DNA of 64,000 bases from Planifilum fimeticola (GCF_003001905.1 NZ_PVNE01000005.1:1-64000), one strand, 5' to 3'; positions 8,954 through 17,105 are shown, counted from the first letter of the stretch. The notes: generated by a model from the letters alone, not told the origin. Numbers and translations: made by a program.

Positions 8954-9519
8954 CGAAGCGACACCCGGATTCGCCGTCACGCTTCGTGATCCACCGCCGC
9001 TCGCGAAAACATTTGGTCTTTGTCGACGCGCACGGAGTGGCGGATGTGATTCCCGATGTCCGGCGGATGGCCGCCACGGGATATCCCGTCGAATGGAACC
9101 TTATCGGGGAAAGGGAGAAAGACACGGACGCCCACGTCGTCATTGCCTCCCTCATCTCCGCCAGGCGCACGTGGCCGCGAATCGACGACTCTGACGCACT
9201 CCGGATATATCTGGAAAAACAGCCCATGGGAACCCACTTGTACATCGCGGCTTCCTGGACGTCGGCCCGAGCGCTCGCCCGCATCGCGGAGATGCTGGGT
9301 TATGCGAAAGAAGACATCCAAATCCGAGGCCATGGACAAAGGTATGATCAAGTTTTCTGTATTGCCTGTTACACGATCAACCCCATCGGTGACGCACCGA
9401 CCGTTCTTTGCCGACAGTGTGGAAAGACGATTGCAGTGTCGGATCACTATTCCCGACGGCTGGATGCCGTTCTCGGCTACCTGACGCTGGACACCATGCC
9501 CAAAAAGGAGGAAACATGA
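8950..9519 (+). CDS. DmmA-like dimethylamine monooxygenase family subunit
   Basis: A 189-residue protein fitting the DmmA-like family found with DUF3445 demethylases. The C-terminus has a Cys-rich knuckle: FCIACYTINP, then LCRQCGKTIAVSDHYSRR about 15 residues later, so two CxxC pairs that could hold zinc or iron. The N-terminal half looks like an alpha/beta domain (HLVFVDAHGVAD). Two ATGs lie in frame at 8944 and 8950; the second is 8 bases after GGAG and is preferred. It overlaps both neighbours by ATGA, implying fixed stoichiometry in one complex. Confidence 0.78.
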   Translation: MTKRHPDSPSRFVIHRRSRKHLVFVDAHGVADVIPDVRRMAATGYPVEWNLIGEREKDTDAHVVIASLISARRTWPRIDDSDALRIYLEKQPMGTHLYIAASWTSARALARIAEMLGYAKEDIQIRGHGQRYDQVFCIACYTINPIGDAPTVLCRQCGKTIAVSDHYSRRLDAVLGYLTLDTMPKKEET

Positions 9520-10472
9520 GAAAAGATGCCCTTCTGACCGTCCGCGTCGCGCGGATCGACATAGAGACACCGGTGGTGAAACGATTCACCCTGGTACCGG
9601 TGGAGACGGACCGTTTGCCACCGTTTTCAGCCGGAAGCCACATCACCACCTTCGTTGATTTCGACGGGCAGATTTTCGAGCGAAACTACACGCTGATCGG
9701 TGATCCGGGCAGGCGTGACGCATACGAGATCGCCATTCGCCGTTCGGATCGTTCGCAGGGGGGCTCCGCCGGTTGGCACGACCGTGTCCGCGTGGGCGAT
9801 TTGGTGCGCATCAGCCCGCCGAAAAATCATTTTTCGCTGAGCGCTCGTGCAAGGCACCATGTGTTCCTGGCAGCGGGGATCGGCATTACGCCCTTTTTGT
9901 CGATGATGGCGGCCCTCCGGACCAAAAACGGGTCCTTCGAGCTGCACTACGCGGCGCGCTCCCGCTCGTTCTGCGCCTTTTATGAATTCATTCAAGCCCG
10001 TTACCCGAAGAGCCGCTTCTATTTTTCCGAGAACGGAACGCGTCTTACGCCGGACGTTCTCCGCGGCGCCAGGGTGGGAACGCACGTTTATTTGTGCGGT
10101 CCCGCTCCCTTCATCCGGGAATTTTCGCGGCATGCGGAGGAGATCGGATTCCCGAAGAGCAACATCCATGCGGAACGATTCACAACCCCGACGCCGGACA
10201 ACCCGCGCCCGTTCGTGGCACTGCTGCACAGATCGGGTCGGGAAGTGGAAGTGGCGGCGCACGAGACGCTGCTCGCCGCTCTCCTGCGCGCCGGCGTTCG
10301 GGTGCGTTACGCCTGCCGATCCGGGGGGTGCGGCACTTGTGAGATCGGCGTCTTCGAAGGGGCGGTGGATCACCGCGATTTTTACCTGACGGATGAAGAA
10401 AAGGCCTCGAACCGCTCAATCATCGCCTGCGTCTCACGGGCGGCCGGCGACCGCCTGGTGCTGGATCTCTGA
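9516..10472 (+). CDS. PDR/VanB-type ferredoxin reductase, N-demethylase electron donor
   Basis: A 318-residue phthalate-dioxygenase-reductase-type protein that passes electrons from NAD(P)H through flavin to a 2Fe-2S centre. The flavin motif RNYTLIGDP is near residue 52, the nucleotide loop AAGIGITPFLSMM near 120, and YLCGPAPFIREF near 193. The C-terminal plant-type ferredoxin domain has CRSGGCGTC and a fourth Cys in SIIACVS. AAGGAGG precedes the ATG and the stop of the DmmA-like gene overlaps it. It is the natural electron donor for the heme subunit two genes upstream. Confidence 0.9.
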   Translation: MRKDALLTVRVARIDIETPVVKRFTLVPVETDRLPPFSAGSHITTFVDFDGQIFERNYTLIGDPGRRDAYEIAIRRSDRSQGGSAGWHDRVRVGDLVRISPPKNHFSLSARARHHVFLAAGIGITPFLSMMAALRTKNGSFELHYAARSRSFCAFYEFIQARYPKSRFYFSENGTRLTPDVLRGARVGTHVYLCGPAPFIREFSRHAEEIGFPKSNIHAERFTTPTPDNPRPFVALLHRSGREVEVAAHETLLAALLRAGVRVRYACRSGGCGTCEIGVFEGAVDHRDFYLTDEEKASNRSIIACVSRAAGDRLVLDL

Positions 10473-10498
10473 TCTGCGAACCTAGCAATTTGTATCCG

Positions 10499-10535
10499 CA
10501 GAAGGGTCCTGCCGTATAAGGGCAGGACCCTTCTG
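10499..10535. terminator. 15-bp perfect inverted repeat between convergent genes
   Basis: CAGAAGGGTCCTGCC pairs perfectly with its complement around a 7-base loop, 27 bases after the reductase stop and between convergent operons. It is the likely bidirectional terminator, though no clear T-tract follows on either side. Confidence 0.6.
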
Positions 10536-10663
10536 TACGATGGGGCCAGAACACCGTGATTCCTGAGCCCTTCTTCCGTTCACTCACAAAAACAGCAAGA
10601 AAATAGCCCCGTGCCATGGCGGACGGGGCAAGGGGACTAAAAATCAACTTTTCCTTCTTCATG

Positions 10664-12439
10664 TCATGTCGCGGTCAGAGGGAAATGGACGCCGAGCTGT
10701 GCCATGGGTACCGCGAAGGCTCTCCCCTTCCCTTCTGCGGGATTGTAATGGACGATCAGGCAACTCGGTTCCCGGCGAAGACTACCCGTCTTTCGGTAAT
10801 GAGCGAAATCAAAGGGGAGCACCTCCACCCGGCAATGCTTGCTCAGCTCCTGTTCCGATAGGCGCAGGGCGGCAAAGTCCGCCGAAACGGTTGCGGGTTC
10901 AGCAGCCAGGCGGCGGAGAAGGGTATGCCGCTCCTCTTTTTCCATCCCCTCCCACCATACGGAGCGCGGGCGGTGCTTGAAATGGGTCAGATAATCGTAT
11001 TTCATGAGCCCTTCGATCACGGGCAGATGGGGGGTTCCCCGATCCCGCAGAAATTGGCGCAGACGGAGAAAGAGATCCTCCAACTGGTGACCGATGCGCT
11101 TCCACCCCCGCTCTTCCCAATAATCCCCGAAGGATTGGAAAAAATCAAAGGGCGTCTCAAACTCGTGTCGCGTCAAAAACCGGACCGTCTCGTCGAGATG
11201 ATGGGAGTTCCAGTACTTTTCCAGGATGTCCTCGGCCCGCTTGATGCGGATCATGTCATCGAAAGAGAGCACCCGGCTGGAAAGCACCTCGTAAGGGGCG
11301 CGGTCGACGTAGACATAGCCGTGTTTTTCCGCCTCGCGTCGCAATCCCGTGCCGCGGAGCAGCTTCAGAAAGCCCAGCTGCAGCTCCTCCGGCTCCAGGG
11401 CGAAAACGTCGTTGAAGGTTTTTTTGAAGGAGGCGTAATCCTCCTCCGGCAACCCGGCGATCAGGTCCAGATGCTGGAGGATTTTCCCGCCGTCCCGGAG
11501 GTTGCTCACGGTGCGGGCGAGTTTGTCGAAGTTCTGCCGACGCTGGATCAGCTCATTGGTGAGGGGATTGGTCGACTGGACTCCGATCTCGAAGCGGAAG
11601 ATGCCTGGGGGTGCGTTTTCGTTCAGAAACCGGACGATCTCCGGGCGAAGAATGTCGGCGGTGATCTCAAACTGAAACACGCATCCGCCGTGATGGTCGA
11701 TCAAAAAGCGGAACAGCTCCATGGCATAGGTGCGGTGAATATTGAAGGTGCGGTCGACGAACTTGATCGTTTTGGCCCCGTTTTGGATTAGGTACAGGAT
11801 GTCTTCCTTGATCCGGTCGAGATCAAAATATCGCACCCCGTTTTCAATGGAGGAAAGGCAGAACTGGCAGTGAAAGGGGCATCCACGACTGGTCTCCATG
11901 TACACGATGCGCCTGGAGAGGTGCGGCCGATCTTCGGGGAACCGGTACGGCGTGGGGATCCGGTGCAGATCCAGCTTGGGGCGCGGCGGATTGATGATGA
12001 CTTCCCCGTCCTCGCCGCGGTGTGCGAGACCCGGAACGTCCCGGAATTTGCCCTCTCCGGCCAATTCCTCCAGCAGCTCTTTGAAGGTCTCCTCCCCCTC
12101 TCCGTAAACGATGAAATCCAGTTCGGGAATGCGCCGGAACCAGTGCTCAACGTCGTAGGTGACTTCCGGGCCGCCGAGGACGATTTTCACGTCGGGTTTC
12201 ACTTTTTTCAGAATGTGCAGGACCGGGATCGTCTCCTCGATATTCCATATGTAACAGCTGAAGCCCACCACATCGGGAGCTTCCCGGTACAGGTCCATGG
12301 CGATGCTCATCGCCGGATCCTTGATGGTGTATTCCTTGATGGTCACCGGAAACTCCGGCTCGGTGAAGCTTTTCAAATATCGCAGAGCCAGACAGGTGTG
12401 AATATACTTGGCATTCAGCGTGGTCACGACGACTTTCAT
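10664..12439 (-). CDS. B12-binding radical SAM protein (DUF4080 type)
   Basis: A 591-residue cytoplasmic radical enzyme. An N-terminal cobalamin-binding Rossmann domain spans about residues 1-140 (VVTTLNAKYIHTCLALRYL; VGFSCYIWN; IVLGGPEVT). The radical SAM core follows with the cluster motif CPFHCQFC near residues 187-194, then a C-terminal DUF4080 region. This class of enzyme often methylates unactivated carbons or modifies cofactors, but the substrate of this member is unknown. I use the ATG before KVVVTTLNAKYI because AAAGGTGAT sits just upstream; the frame extends six codons further. It stands alone, convergent with the N-demethylase operon. Confidence 0.87.
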   Translation of the reverse strand: MKVVVTTLNAKYIHTCLALRYLKSFTEPEFPVTIKEYTIKDPAMSIAMDLYREAPDVVGFSCYIWNIEETIPVLHILKKVKPDVKIVLGGPEVTYDVEHWFRRIPELDFIVYGEGEETFKELLEELAGEGKFRDVPGLAHRGEDGEVIINPPRPKLDLHRIPTPYRFPEDRPHLSRRIVYMETSRGCPFHCQFCLSSIENGVRYFDLDRIKEDILYLIQNGAKTIKFVDRTFNIHRTYAMELFRFLIDHHGGCVFQFEITADILRPEIVRFLNENAPPGIFRFEIGVQSTNPLTNELIQRRQNFDKLARTVSNLRDGGKILQHLDLIAGLPEEDYASFKKTFNDVFALEPEELQLGFLKLLRGTGLRREAEKHGYVYVDRAPYEVLSSRVLSFDDMIRIKRAEDILEKYWNSHHLDETVRFLTRHEFETPFDFFQSFGDYWEERGWKRIGHQLEDLFLRLRQFLRDRGTPHLPVIEGLMKYDYLTHFKHRPRSVWWEGMEKEERHTLLRRLAAEPATVSADFAALRLSEQELSKHCRVEVLPFDFAHYRKTGSLRREPSCLIVHYNPAEGKGRAFAVPMAQLGVHFPLTAT

Positions 12440-12513
12440 GGACATCACCTTTAACAACCGAAGATGTAGAAATTAGCGGACGGCGAAAAAAGCGGCTTTC
12501 GAAGCATGCGGCG

Positions 12514-13131
12514 TCAGTGCAAATGGTGAAAATCGTTATGCTTTTCATTCGTAAAGTGCTCGAAATTGTCCATCATCTCCTTTTTCAATCGGCTAAAAAC
12601 CGAATCCGAAACGATATCCAGCGCTTTCAATCTCGTCAGGTCGTCGTATATCTTGGTCCAGGCCATCTCCCCCACGAACGGGTATATATCCCCCAATCGC
12701 TCCATCAAATGTCTCCGCAAATACTTCTCCTTCGCTTCCTGAACTCGCCTGATAAATTCCTCCACCGCCTCATCGGAGGGATTTCCGGCAATAAAGAAGA
12801 GACCGCTGCCGTCGAGGCATTGAAAGCCGATCCACTTGCGGCGGGACTGCCAAAATAAAAACCAAAACATCAGGGATAAGATCAAGTAAAACACGGGATG
12901 ATTGCCCTGATACGGGTTGCCGGCAAAGACCCACAGGCCGATCAGCGCCGAAACAAGCCCCAGCCAAAACCATGTCTTTGACTTCTCGGTGATATGGCTG
13001 ACGCTGGTGGGAATGGTCTCATACTTGACGAGAAATGCCTTCCGACCGAACCAGGTTTTATGCTCCACCCTGACACCGGCTTCGACGAGCTCGAACGTCA
13101 GCGTGACGAATTTGCTTCTTTGTTTCAACAT
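12514..13131 (-). CDS. hypothetical membrane protein, PH-like
   Basis: I do not recognise this 205-residue protein. It has an N-terminal beta-rich stretch (KFVTLTFELVEAGVRVEHKT), two adjacent hydrophobic helices (about residues 54-90), a second small beta region ending GSGLFFIAGNPSDEAV, and a charged helical C-terminus. The layout resembles bacterial PH-domain membrane proteins. The start is the ATG 8 bases after GGGAGGG; a GTG three codons earlier falls inside that motif. No operon partner is visible. Confidence 0.65.
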   Translation of the reverse strand: MLKQRSKFVTLTFELVEAGVRVEHKTWFGRKAFLVKYETIPTSVSHITEKSKTWFWLGLVSALIGLWVFAGNPYQGNHPVFYLILSLMFWFLFWQSRRKWIGFQCLDGSGLFFIAGNPSDEAVEEFIRRVQEAKEKYLRRHLMERLGDIYPFVGEMAWTKIYDDLTRLKALDIVSDSVFSRLKKEMMDNFEHFTNEKHNDFHHLH

Positions 13132-13411
13132 TTTTTGCACCCTCCCATGTCTTAAGTATAATCATGAAGTTTTCCGGGCACTAGTCGGCCGCTTCGGACG
13201 ATCCCGGTCCCGTAAGCGGCTGTGCGGGATCATCAGATCCCTCAACGGTTGGGGAAGGCTAAGGACAACATGGCGCCTCCTATCATCTCTTCGGCAGCCC
13301 TTCAAGCGGGGACCCGCTCCTCCCTGCATCGCGATGGGAAAAAACCAGATCATGAAGTATACCTGGAAGTTCCTCAAGGGCGGCGGTCCAGAACGGCTTC
13401 ACCGCGCCCCC
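13132..13411. other. intergenic stretch between divergent genes
   Basis: No convincing gene. It contains two interleaved short inverted repeats (GCCGCTT/AAGCGGC and GATCCCG/CGGGATC) at about 13190-13233, so a small structured element or operator is possible. Short frames on both strands lack ribosome binding sites and family resemblance. Confidence 0.4.
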
Positions 13412-13443
13412 TTGACCCTCACCCTGGCGTAAGGGTTTATCAT
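13412..13443 (+). promoter_or_regulatory. MerR-type promoter with stretched spacer and dyad
   Basis: TTGACC (13412-13417) and TATCAT (13438-13443) are separated by 20 bp instead of 17. The spacer holds the dyad ACCCT...AGGGT (13416-13420 with 13432-13436). An overlong spacer with a central dyad is the hallmark of promoters twisted into shape by MerR-family activators, so the regulator at 13479 probably drives its own operon here. Confidence 0.7.
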
Positions 13444-13478
13444 ACGATTGCGGAAACCCTTCGAAAGGAGAGAAACCG

Positions 13479-14261
13479 ATGTACCGGGTCGGAGAGCTTT
13501 CCCGGATCACCAATGTGAGCATACGGACCCTCCATTATTACGATGAAATCGGCCTGTTGAAACCGTCAAGAATCTCGGAAGCGGGCTACCGATACTACAC
13601 CAAGGATGACCTCGTCAAACTGCAGCAAATCATCGTCCTCAAAAAGTTGGGATTCAAACTCTGCCAAATAAAAGAAATGACGCAGGTTACCGCGGACAAC
13701 GCCGAGAAAGCGCAGCGATGGATGGAAATCTTCGATATGGAAATCGAGAAAATCCGGGAAGAAAAGCGGAGGCTGGAACTTCTGGAACGAAGCCTCCACG
13801 TCATCCGCCATTCCCTTGAACTGACGGGAGATGTTTCGAATGACGAGATCCTGGCCATTATTCAGTCGATCCAACTGAATGACGCGGATAGCTTTCTATC
13901 CCGCCACTTTACGGAAGAAGAACAGGAAATCCTGCTTCAGCAATTGCCGGATCTGACCGCTCGTGATGAAAAGACGGAAAAATGGATTGAACTGCTGAAA
14001 AAAATCCGCCAAACAAAGGGGGAACCGATCGACTCCCCCGTTTCGCAACGGCTGGCGGAGGAAATCATGCGTTTCATCCGCGAGTATCTGCAAATGGAAG
14101 ATTCACTGGTCGACAAATATTGGGAAAAGATCAAGCCGGAGGACGGACAGCCGGAAAAGGTGATCGGCCTGGATAAGGAAACCATGGAGTACATCGAGCA
14201 AATTCTCGATTGGTATCAGAAATATGGTGAGGGGGACAAACATGGCGAAGAAAAACGATAA
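13479..14261 (+). CDS. MerR-family regulator with TipAS-like effector domain
   Basis: A 260-residue transcription activator. The N-terminus is a classic MerR winged helix (YRVGELSRITNVSIRTLHYYDEIGLLKPS), followed by a long dimerisation helix (about residues 75-110) and a helical C-terminal domain resembling TipAS, which binds drug-like ligands. GAAAGGAGAG precedes the ATG. The stop lies inside the next gene (20-base overlap), so regulator and exporter are co-expressed. It likely senses a cationic or hydrophobic toxicant and induces the SMR pair. Confidence 0.9.
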   Translation: MYRVGELSRITNVSIRTLHYYDEIGLLKPSRISEAGYRYYTKDDLVKLQQIIVLKKLGFKLCQIKEMTQVTADNAEKAQRWMEIFDMEIEKIREEKRRLELLERSLHVIRHSLELTGDVSNDEILAIIQSIQLNDADSFLSRHFTEEEQEILLQQLPDLTARDEKTEKWIELLKKIRQTKGEPIDSPVSQRLAEEIMRFIREYLQMEDSLVDKYWEKIKPEDGQPEKVIGLDKETMEYIEQILDWYQKYGEGDKHGEEKR

Positions 14262-14943
14262 GGCGTCGGCAAGATGGGACCACTTCTTTTATCATCTGGT
14301 TCTCTTTGTCGCCATGCACTGTGTGTTTGCCGCATTTTTCGGCGTCCAGCCGCTGTCGCAGCTCGGCAGTGAATCCTATTTGGACCACATTCAAGAGAAC
14401 TTTTTGAATCACGGCGTCAATATCTACTCGAACCAAACGGTCAATGAGCTCAGCGGCATCTGGAAAACCGTCCTCCTCGTGCACCTCATCTTGGACATCA
14501 TCGAAACCATCTTTCCCCGGAAGAAAAAAACACCCGCCCGACATCTTCAAAAAGACGAGGGGGATGCTGAAAGGTACGGCGAGGAGGCGGCGACGGCCAA
14601 AAAACCGGATAAAAATCCGGGTACTGCATGGACTTATCTCCTGCTCGCCGGCTTGTTGGAGATCGTCTGGGCCACCGCTCTGAAGATGGATATGCTGGGG
14701 GGACCGCTGATCCTCGCGCTGATCCTCAGCTTTGACTTTCTGATAAAAGCCGTGAGGCGGTTGGGGGTCGGCACCGCCTATGCCGTCTTCACCGGAATCG
14801 GTACCGCGGGGCTTGTCCTGGTGGATGTCGCATTTTTCAAGGAGACGTTGAGCTTTCTGAAGATGTTTTTCATCTCGCTGCTCGTCCTTTTTATCATCGG
14901 ATTGAAATGGACATCCGACAGTCGGGAGGGATCTCATCCATGA
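14242..14943 (+). CDS. SMR-family exporter subunit fused to an N-terminal membrane domain
   Basis: A 233-residue protein, about twice the usual SMR length. Residues 1-95 hold two hydrophobic helices (about 14-37 and 73-91) of unknown family. A charged linker (PRKKKTP... to KKPDKNPG) follows, then a complete four-helix SMR domain from about residue 128 with the essential glutamate in AGLLEIVWATALK. SMR proteins exchange protons for cationic compounds, often as heterodimers. GAGGGGG lies six bases before the chosen ATG. The next gene encodes a normal-size SMR partner. The role of the extra domain is unknown. Confidence 0.85.
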   Translation: MAKKNDKASARWDHFFYHLVLFVAMHCVFAAFFGVQPLSQLGSESYLDHIQENFLNHGVNIYSNQTVNELSGIWKTVLLVHLILDIIETIFPRKKKTPARHLQKDEGDAERYGEEAATAKKPDKNPGTAWTYLLLAGLLEIVWATALKMDMLGGPLILALILSFDFLIKAVRRLGVGTAYAVFTGIGTAGLVLVDVAFFKETLSFLKMFFISLLVLFIIGLKWTSDSREGSHP

Positions 14944-15254
14944 GCTGGATCTGTTTGGTTCTGGCCGGCTTGACCGAAGTGATCGGTGTCGTCGGGCTCA
15001 AAAAAGCATCGGAAAAAGGAAGTTGGTTCATGTATCTGCTGCTGATCGGCGGTTTTCTCGTCAGCCTCACATTGCTGCGCATATCGTTGGAAGAGATTCC
15101 GCTGTCCATCGCTTACGCCGTCTGGACGGGAATCGGAACGATGGGAGCGGCGGTGGTCGGCATCCTGTTCTTCAATGAATCGAAAAGCCCGGGGCGCATC
15201 CTGTGCATGCTGGGGATCATCGCCTGCGTCATCGGCCTGAGATGGATCGCGTAA
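14940..15254 (+). CDS. SMR-family exporter subunit
   Basis: A 104-residue, four-helix small multidrug resistance protein with the conserved glutamate in GLTEVIGVVGLKK (about residue 13) and the AYAVWTGIGTMGA motif of helix 3. Its ATG overlaps the stop of the fused SMR gene (ATGA), as in paired systems such as YkkCD and EbrAB. The pair probably forms a heterodimeric proton-coupled exporter of guanidinium-like or quaternary ammonium compounds. Substrate is inference from family. Confidence 0.9.
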   Translation: MSWICLVLAGLTEVIGVVGLKKASEKGSWFMYLLLIGGFLVSLTLLRISLEEIPLSIAYAVWTGIGTMGAAVVGILFFNESKSPGRILCMLGIIACVIGLRWIA

Positions 15255-15585
15255 CTATCCTATTCCAGGCACTCGGAGCCTTTGTAGAAGTGTCGATGTG
15301 TCGGTGACCTTTTTTTGGAATCCGCACTCTGACTTACTTCTGCCCCATCGGTCCTCAGACCATGCCCGCCGTTGCGGAGGCGCTTTTGGTGCGCATTCGC
15401 CGATGCGCACTCATTACCGCTTATTTTTTACCGCTTCCGGCATTATTCGGAGGGACACCGCCTAAAAATCCCTCTCCCATCCGCTGACGAGGGTTACTGG
15501 CCCAATATCTTTTTCCTCGTCAAAGATTCGTCCGCTTCATCCCGGACATGTACCTGCATCCATCCGTATCCTCAAACCGGAGCCT
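15255..15585. other. intergenic stretch between convergent genes
   Basis: No gene supported. It holds a run of seven T at about 15309-15315, with no strong stem ahead of it, and a perfect inverted repeat GTGCGCAT/ATGCGCAC with a 6-base loop at 15389-15410. Either could end transcription of the SMR operon. Confidence 0.4.
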
Positions 15586-16831
15586 TCACCTGGATTTCGC
15601 TCCCATCACCCCTGCTGCGTCTTCCTGTGGATCTTCAACTTTCAGATTCCGGATGGATCGGGACAAAAGCCCCAGCAGGGGCATCATAGCCACAACGGCG
15701 CCTCCGGCGATGAACGTCCAAGCCGGGCCAAAAGCGGCCACCGCCGCACCGGCCAAAGCGAGACCGACAGGGATGACGGTCCGAGAAGGTGCGGAGGCAC
15801 ACGCTCCTGGAGCAGGGTGATCCAGACCACCCCGAAGCATTCCAGGAGAAATCCGAGCAGGACAGCCATTGCGATCAACACGGCAACGGCGGGGACCGCT
15901 CCAATGGCCAGCGTGGCGACCCCCATCGCGAACAGCAACAGATAAAGGGTGACGCCCGGCCGGGAAATTCTCTGGAAGCGGATGCTCCCTATGAACAGAC
16001 CGCCCAATAACGCTCCCGCTCCATAGAGAGTCATTACCGTCCCCAAGATTCCCGCTCCGCCGCCCAGCGTTTCCTTCACCAGAAAGGGCAGGGCCACATT
16101 GAACGTCCCGGTCGTCGCCGCATTGATCAACGCGGCGACAATCATGGTGATCCACAACCAGGAGACGGAAAAGGTATGCTTCAACCCTTCGCGGATCTCC
16201 GACAGGTAACTGCGGGAACCATTCCCCGCCCCCTCTTTTCCCGCCTTCGGACGGTATCGGATCATCGCGATGGCCAAAAGGGAACCGACCAGACAAAGGG
16301 TATCGAGGAGAAAGGTTGCCGCCGTGCCGACCGTCTCCACCAGCACCGCCCCCAGCGCCGGTCCCAGGATGACGCCGATTTGCCGGCCGATTCCGTTCAT
16401 CGAGTTGGCGGAGGCCCGTCGCGATCGACCAGCTCATGAATGATCACGGTATAGGCCGGCTGGAAAAAGGCGTCCGCGATTCCGAAGAAGACATATAGGC
16501 ACAGGACGGACCACAGCTCCACCTTGTCAAGGAGCACCAAAGCGGCCAAGAGAACGGTCATCAGCGCCCTCACGCCGTCCGACGCGAGGATCACCCCTTT
16601 GCGCGAAAACCGGTCCACCGTGGCGCCGGCAAACAGAGACACCAGAATATTGGGAATAAAAAAGGCCATAAACACCAGAGCCGTCGCTCGGGCGGAGTTG
16701 GTTTCGGTGACGATCAACCAGACCAGGGCGACCCGGAAAATGTTGTCCCCCAAATGGGAAAGGGTATGTCCAGTCCATAAAAACGAAAAGTTTCGGTTTT
16801 TCAAAACCCGGACCAGACGGGACATCCGCAA
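15586..16831 (-). pseudogene. MFS transporter, broken by two lesions
   Basis: Three reading frames together encode one 12-helix major facilitator of about 415 codons. The first (16831-16400 region) runs to VIIHELVDRD, then shifts frame; the protein resumes as RASANSMNGIGRQIG, so one base is missing near 16420. The second frame runs to LLQERVPPHLLG near 15780, where the expected next dozen or so residues are absent and the sequence continues in a third frame as VIPVGLALAGAAVAA to the natural end. That second lesion looks like an out-of-frame deletion of roughly 40 bases, so sequencing error alone does not explain the damage. Its promoter is intact. Transport function is probably lost. Confidence 0.82.
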
Positions 16832-16844
16832 TACACCCCTTTAT

Positions 16845-16864
16845 CGAAAAAAATATTTTTTTCG
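16845..16864. promoter_or_regulatory. 20-bp perfect palindrome, candidate operator
   Basis: CGAAAAAAATATTTTTTTCG reads the same on both strands. It lies just downstream of the -10 box at 16877-16882, around the expected start of the transcript, where a dimeric repressor would block the broken MFS gene. The regulator is not encoded nearby. Confidence 0.55.
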
Positions 16865-16876
16865 TTAGTCGCTTTC

Positions 16877-16905
16877 ATTATATGAGGGGTGATTTTTCCT
16901 GTCAA
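16877..16905 (-). promoter_or_regulatory. consensus sigma-A promoter of the MFS pseudogene
   Basis: TTGACA (16905-16900) and TATAAT (16882-16877) are both perfect consensus, with a 17-bp spacer. From 16906 to 17069 I see nothing else. Confidence 0.85.
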
Positions 16906-17069
16906 TCCCTACCACCTATCGGGAGTGCAGACGCAGAAAAGGCCACGCAACCCGGTTGCGCATTGCGAAACCTCTCAGAAATGTTCGGCGGCCCGTGCGG
17001 ATTTTGTCGGTCCTTTTTGGCGAAAAGCGATCGCCTCCGCCTTTATAAAATCGGATCGTCTCCCAGCCG

Positions 17070-17105
17070 AAAACAAAACCCCGTCACGCACGGAAGGTGA
17101 CAGGG
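17070..17105 (-). terminator. terminator of the pyr operon
   Basis: On the minus strand CCC(T)GTCAC pairs with GTGACGGG around a 9-base loop, followed by TTTTGTTTT. It lies 67 bases past the pyrE stop. Confidence 0.75.

Noticed and set aside
16397-16400. ATGA overlap between the two MFS frames read as two separate genes
   Set aside because: The upstream frame ends in the middle of a conserved MFS loop and the second resumes the same domain, so this is a frameshift and not a two-gene operon.
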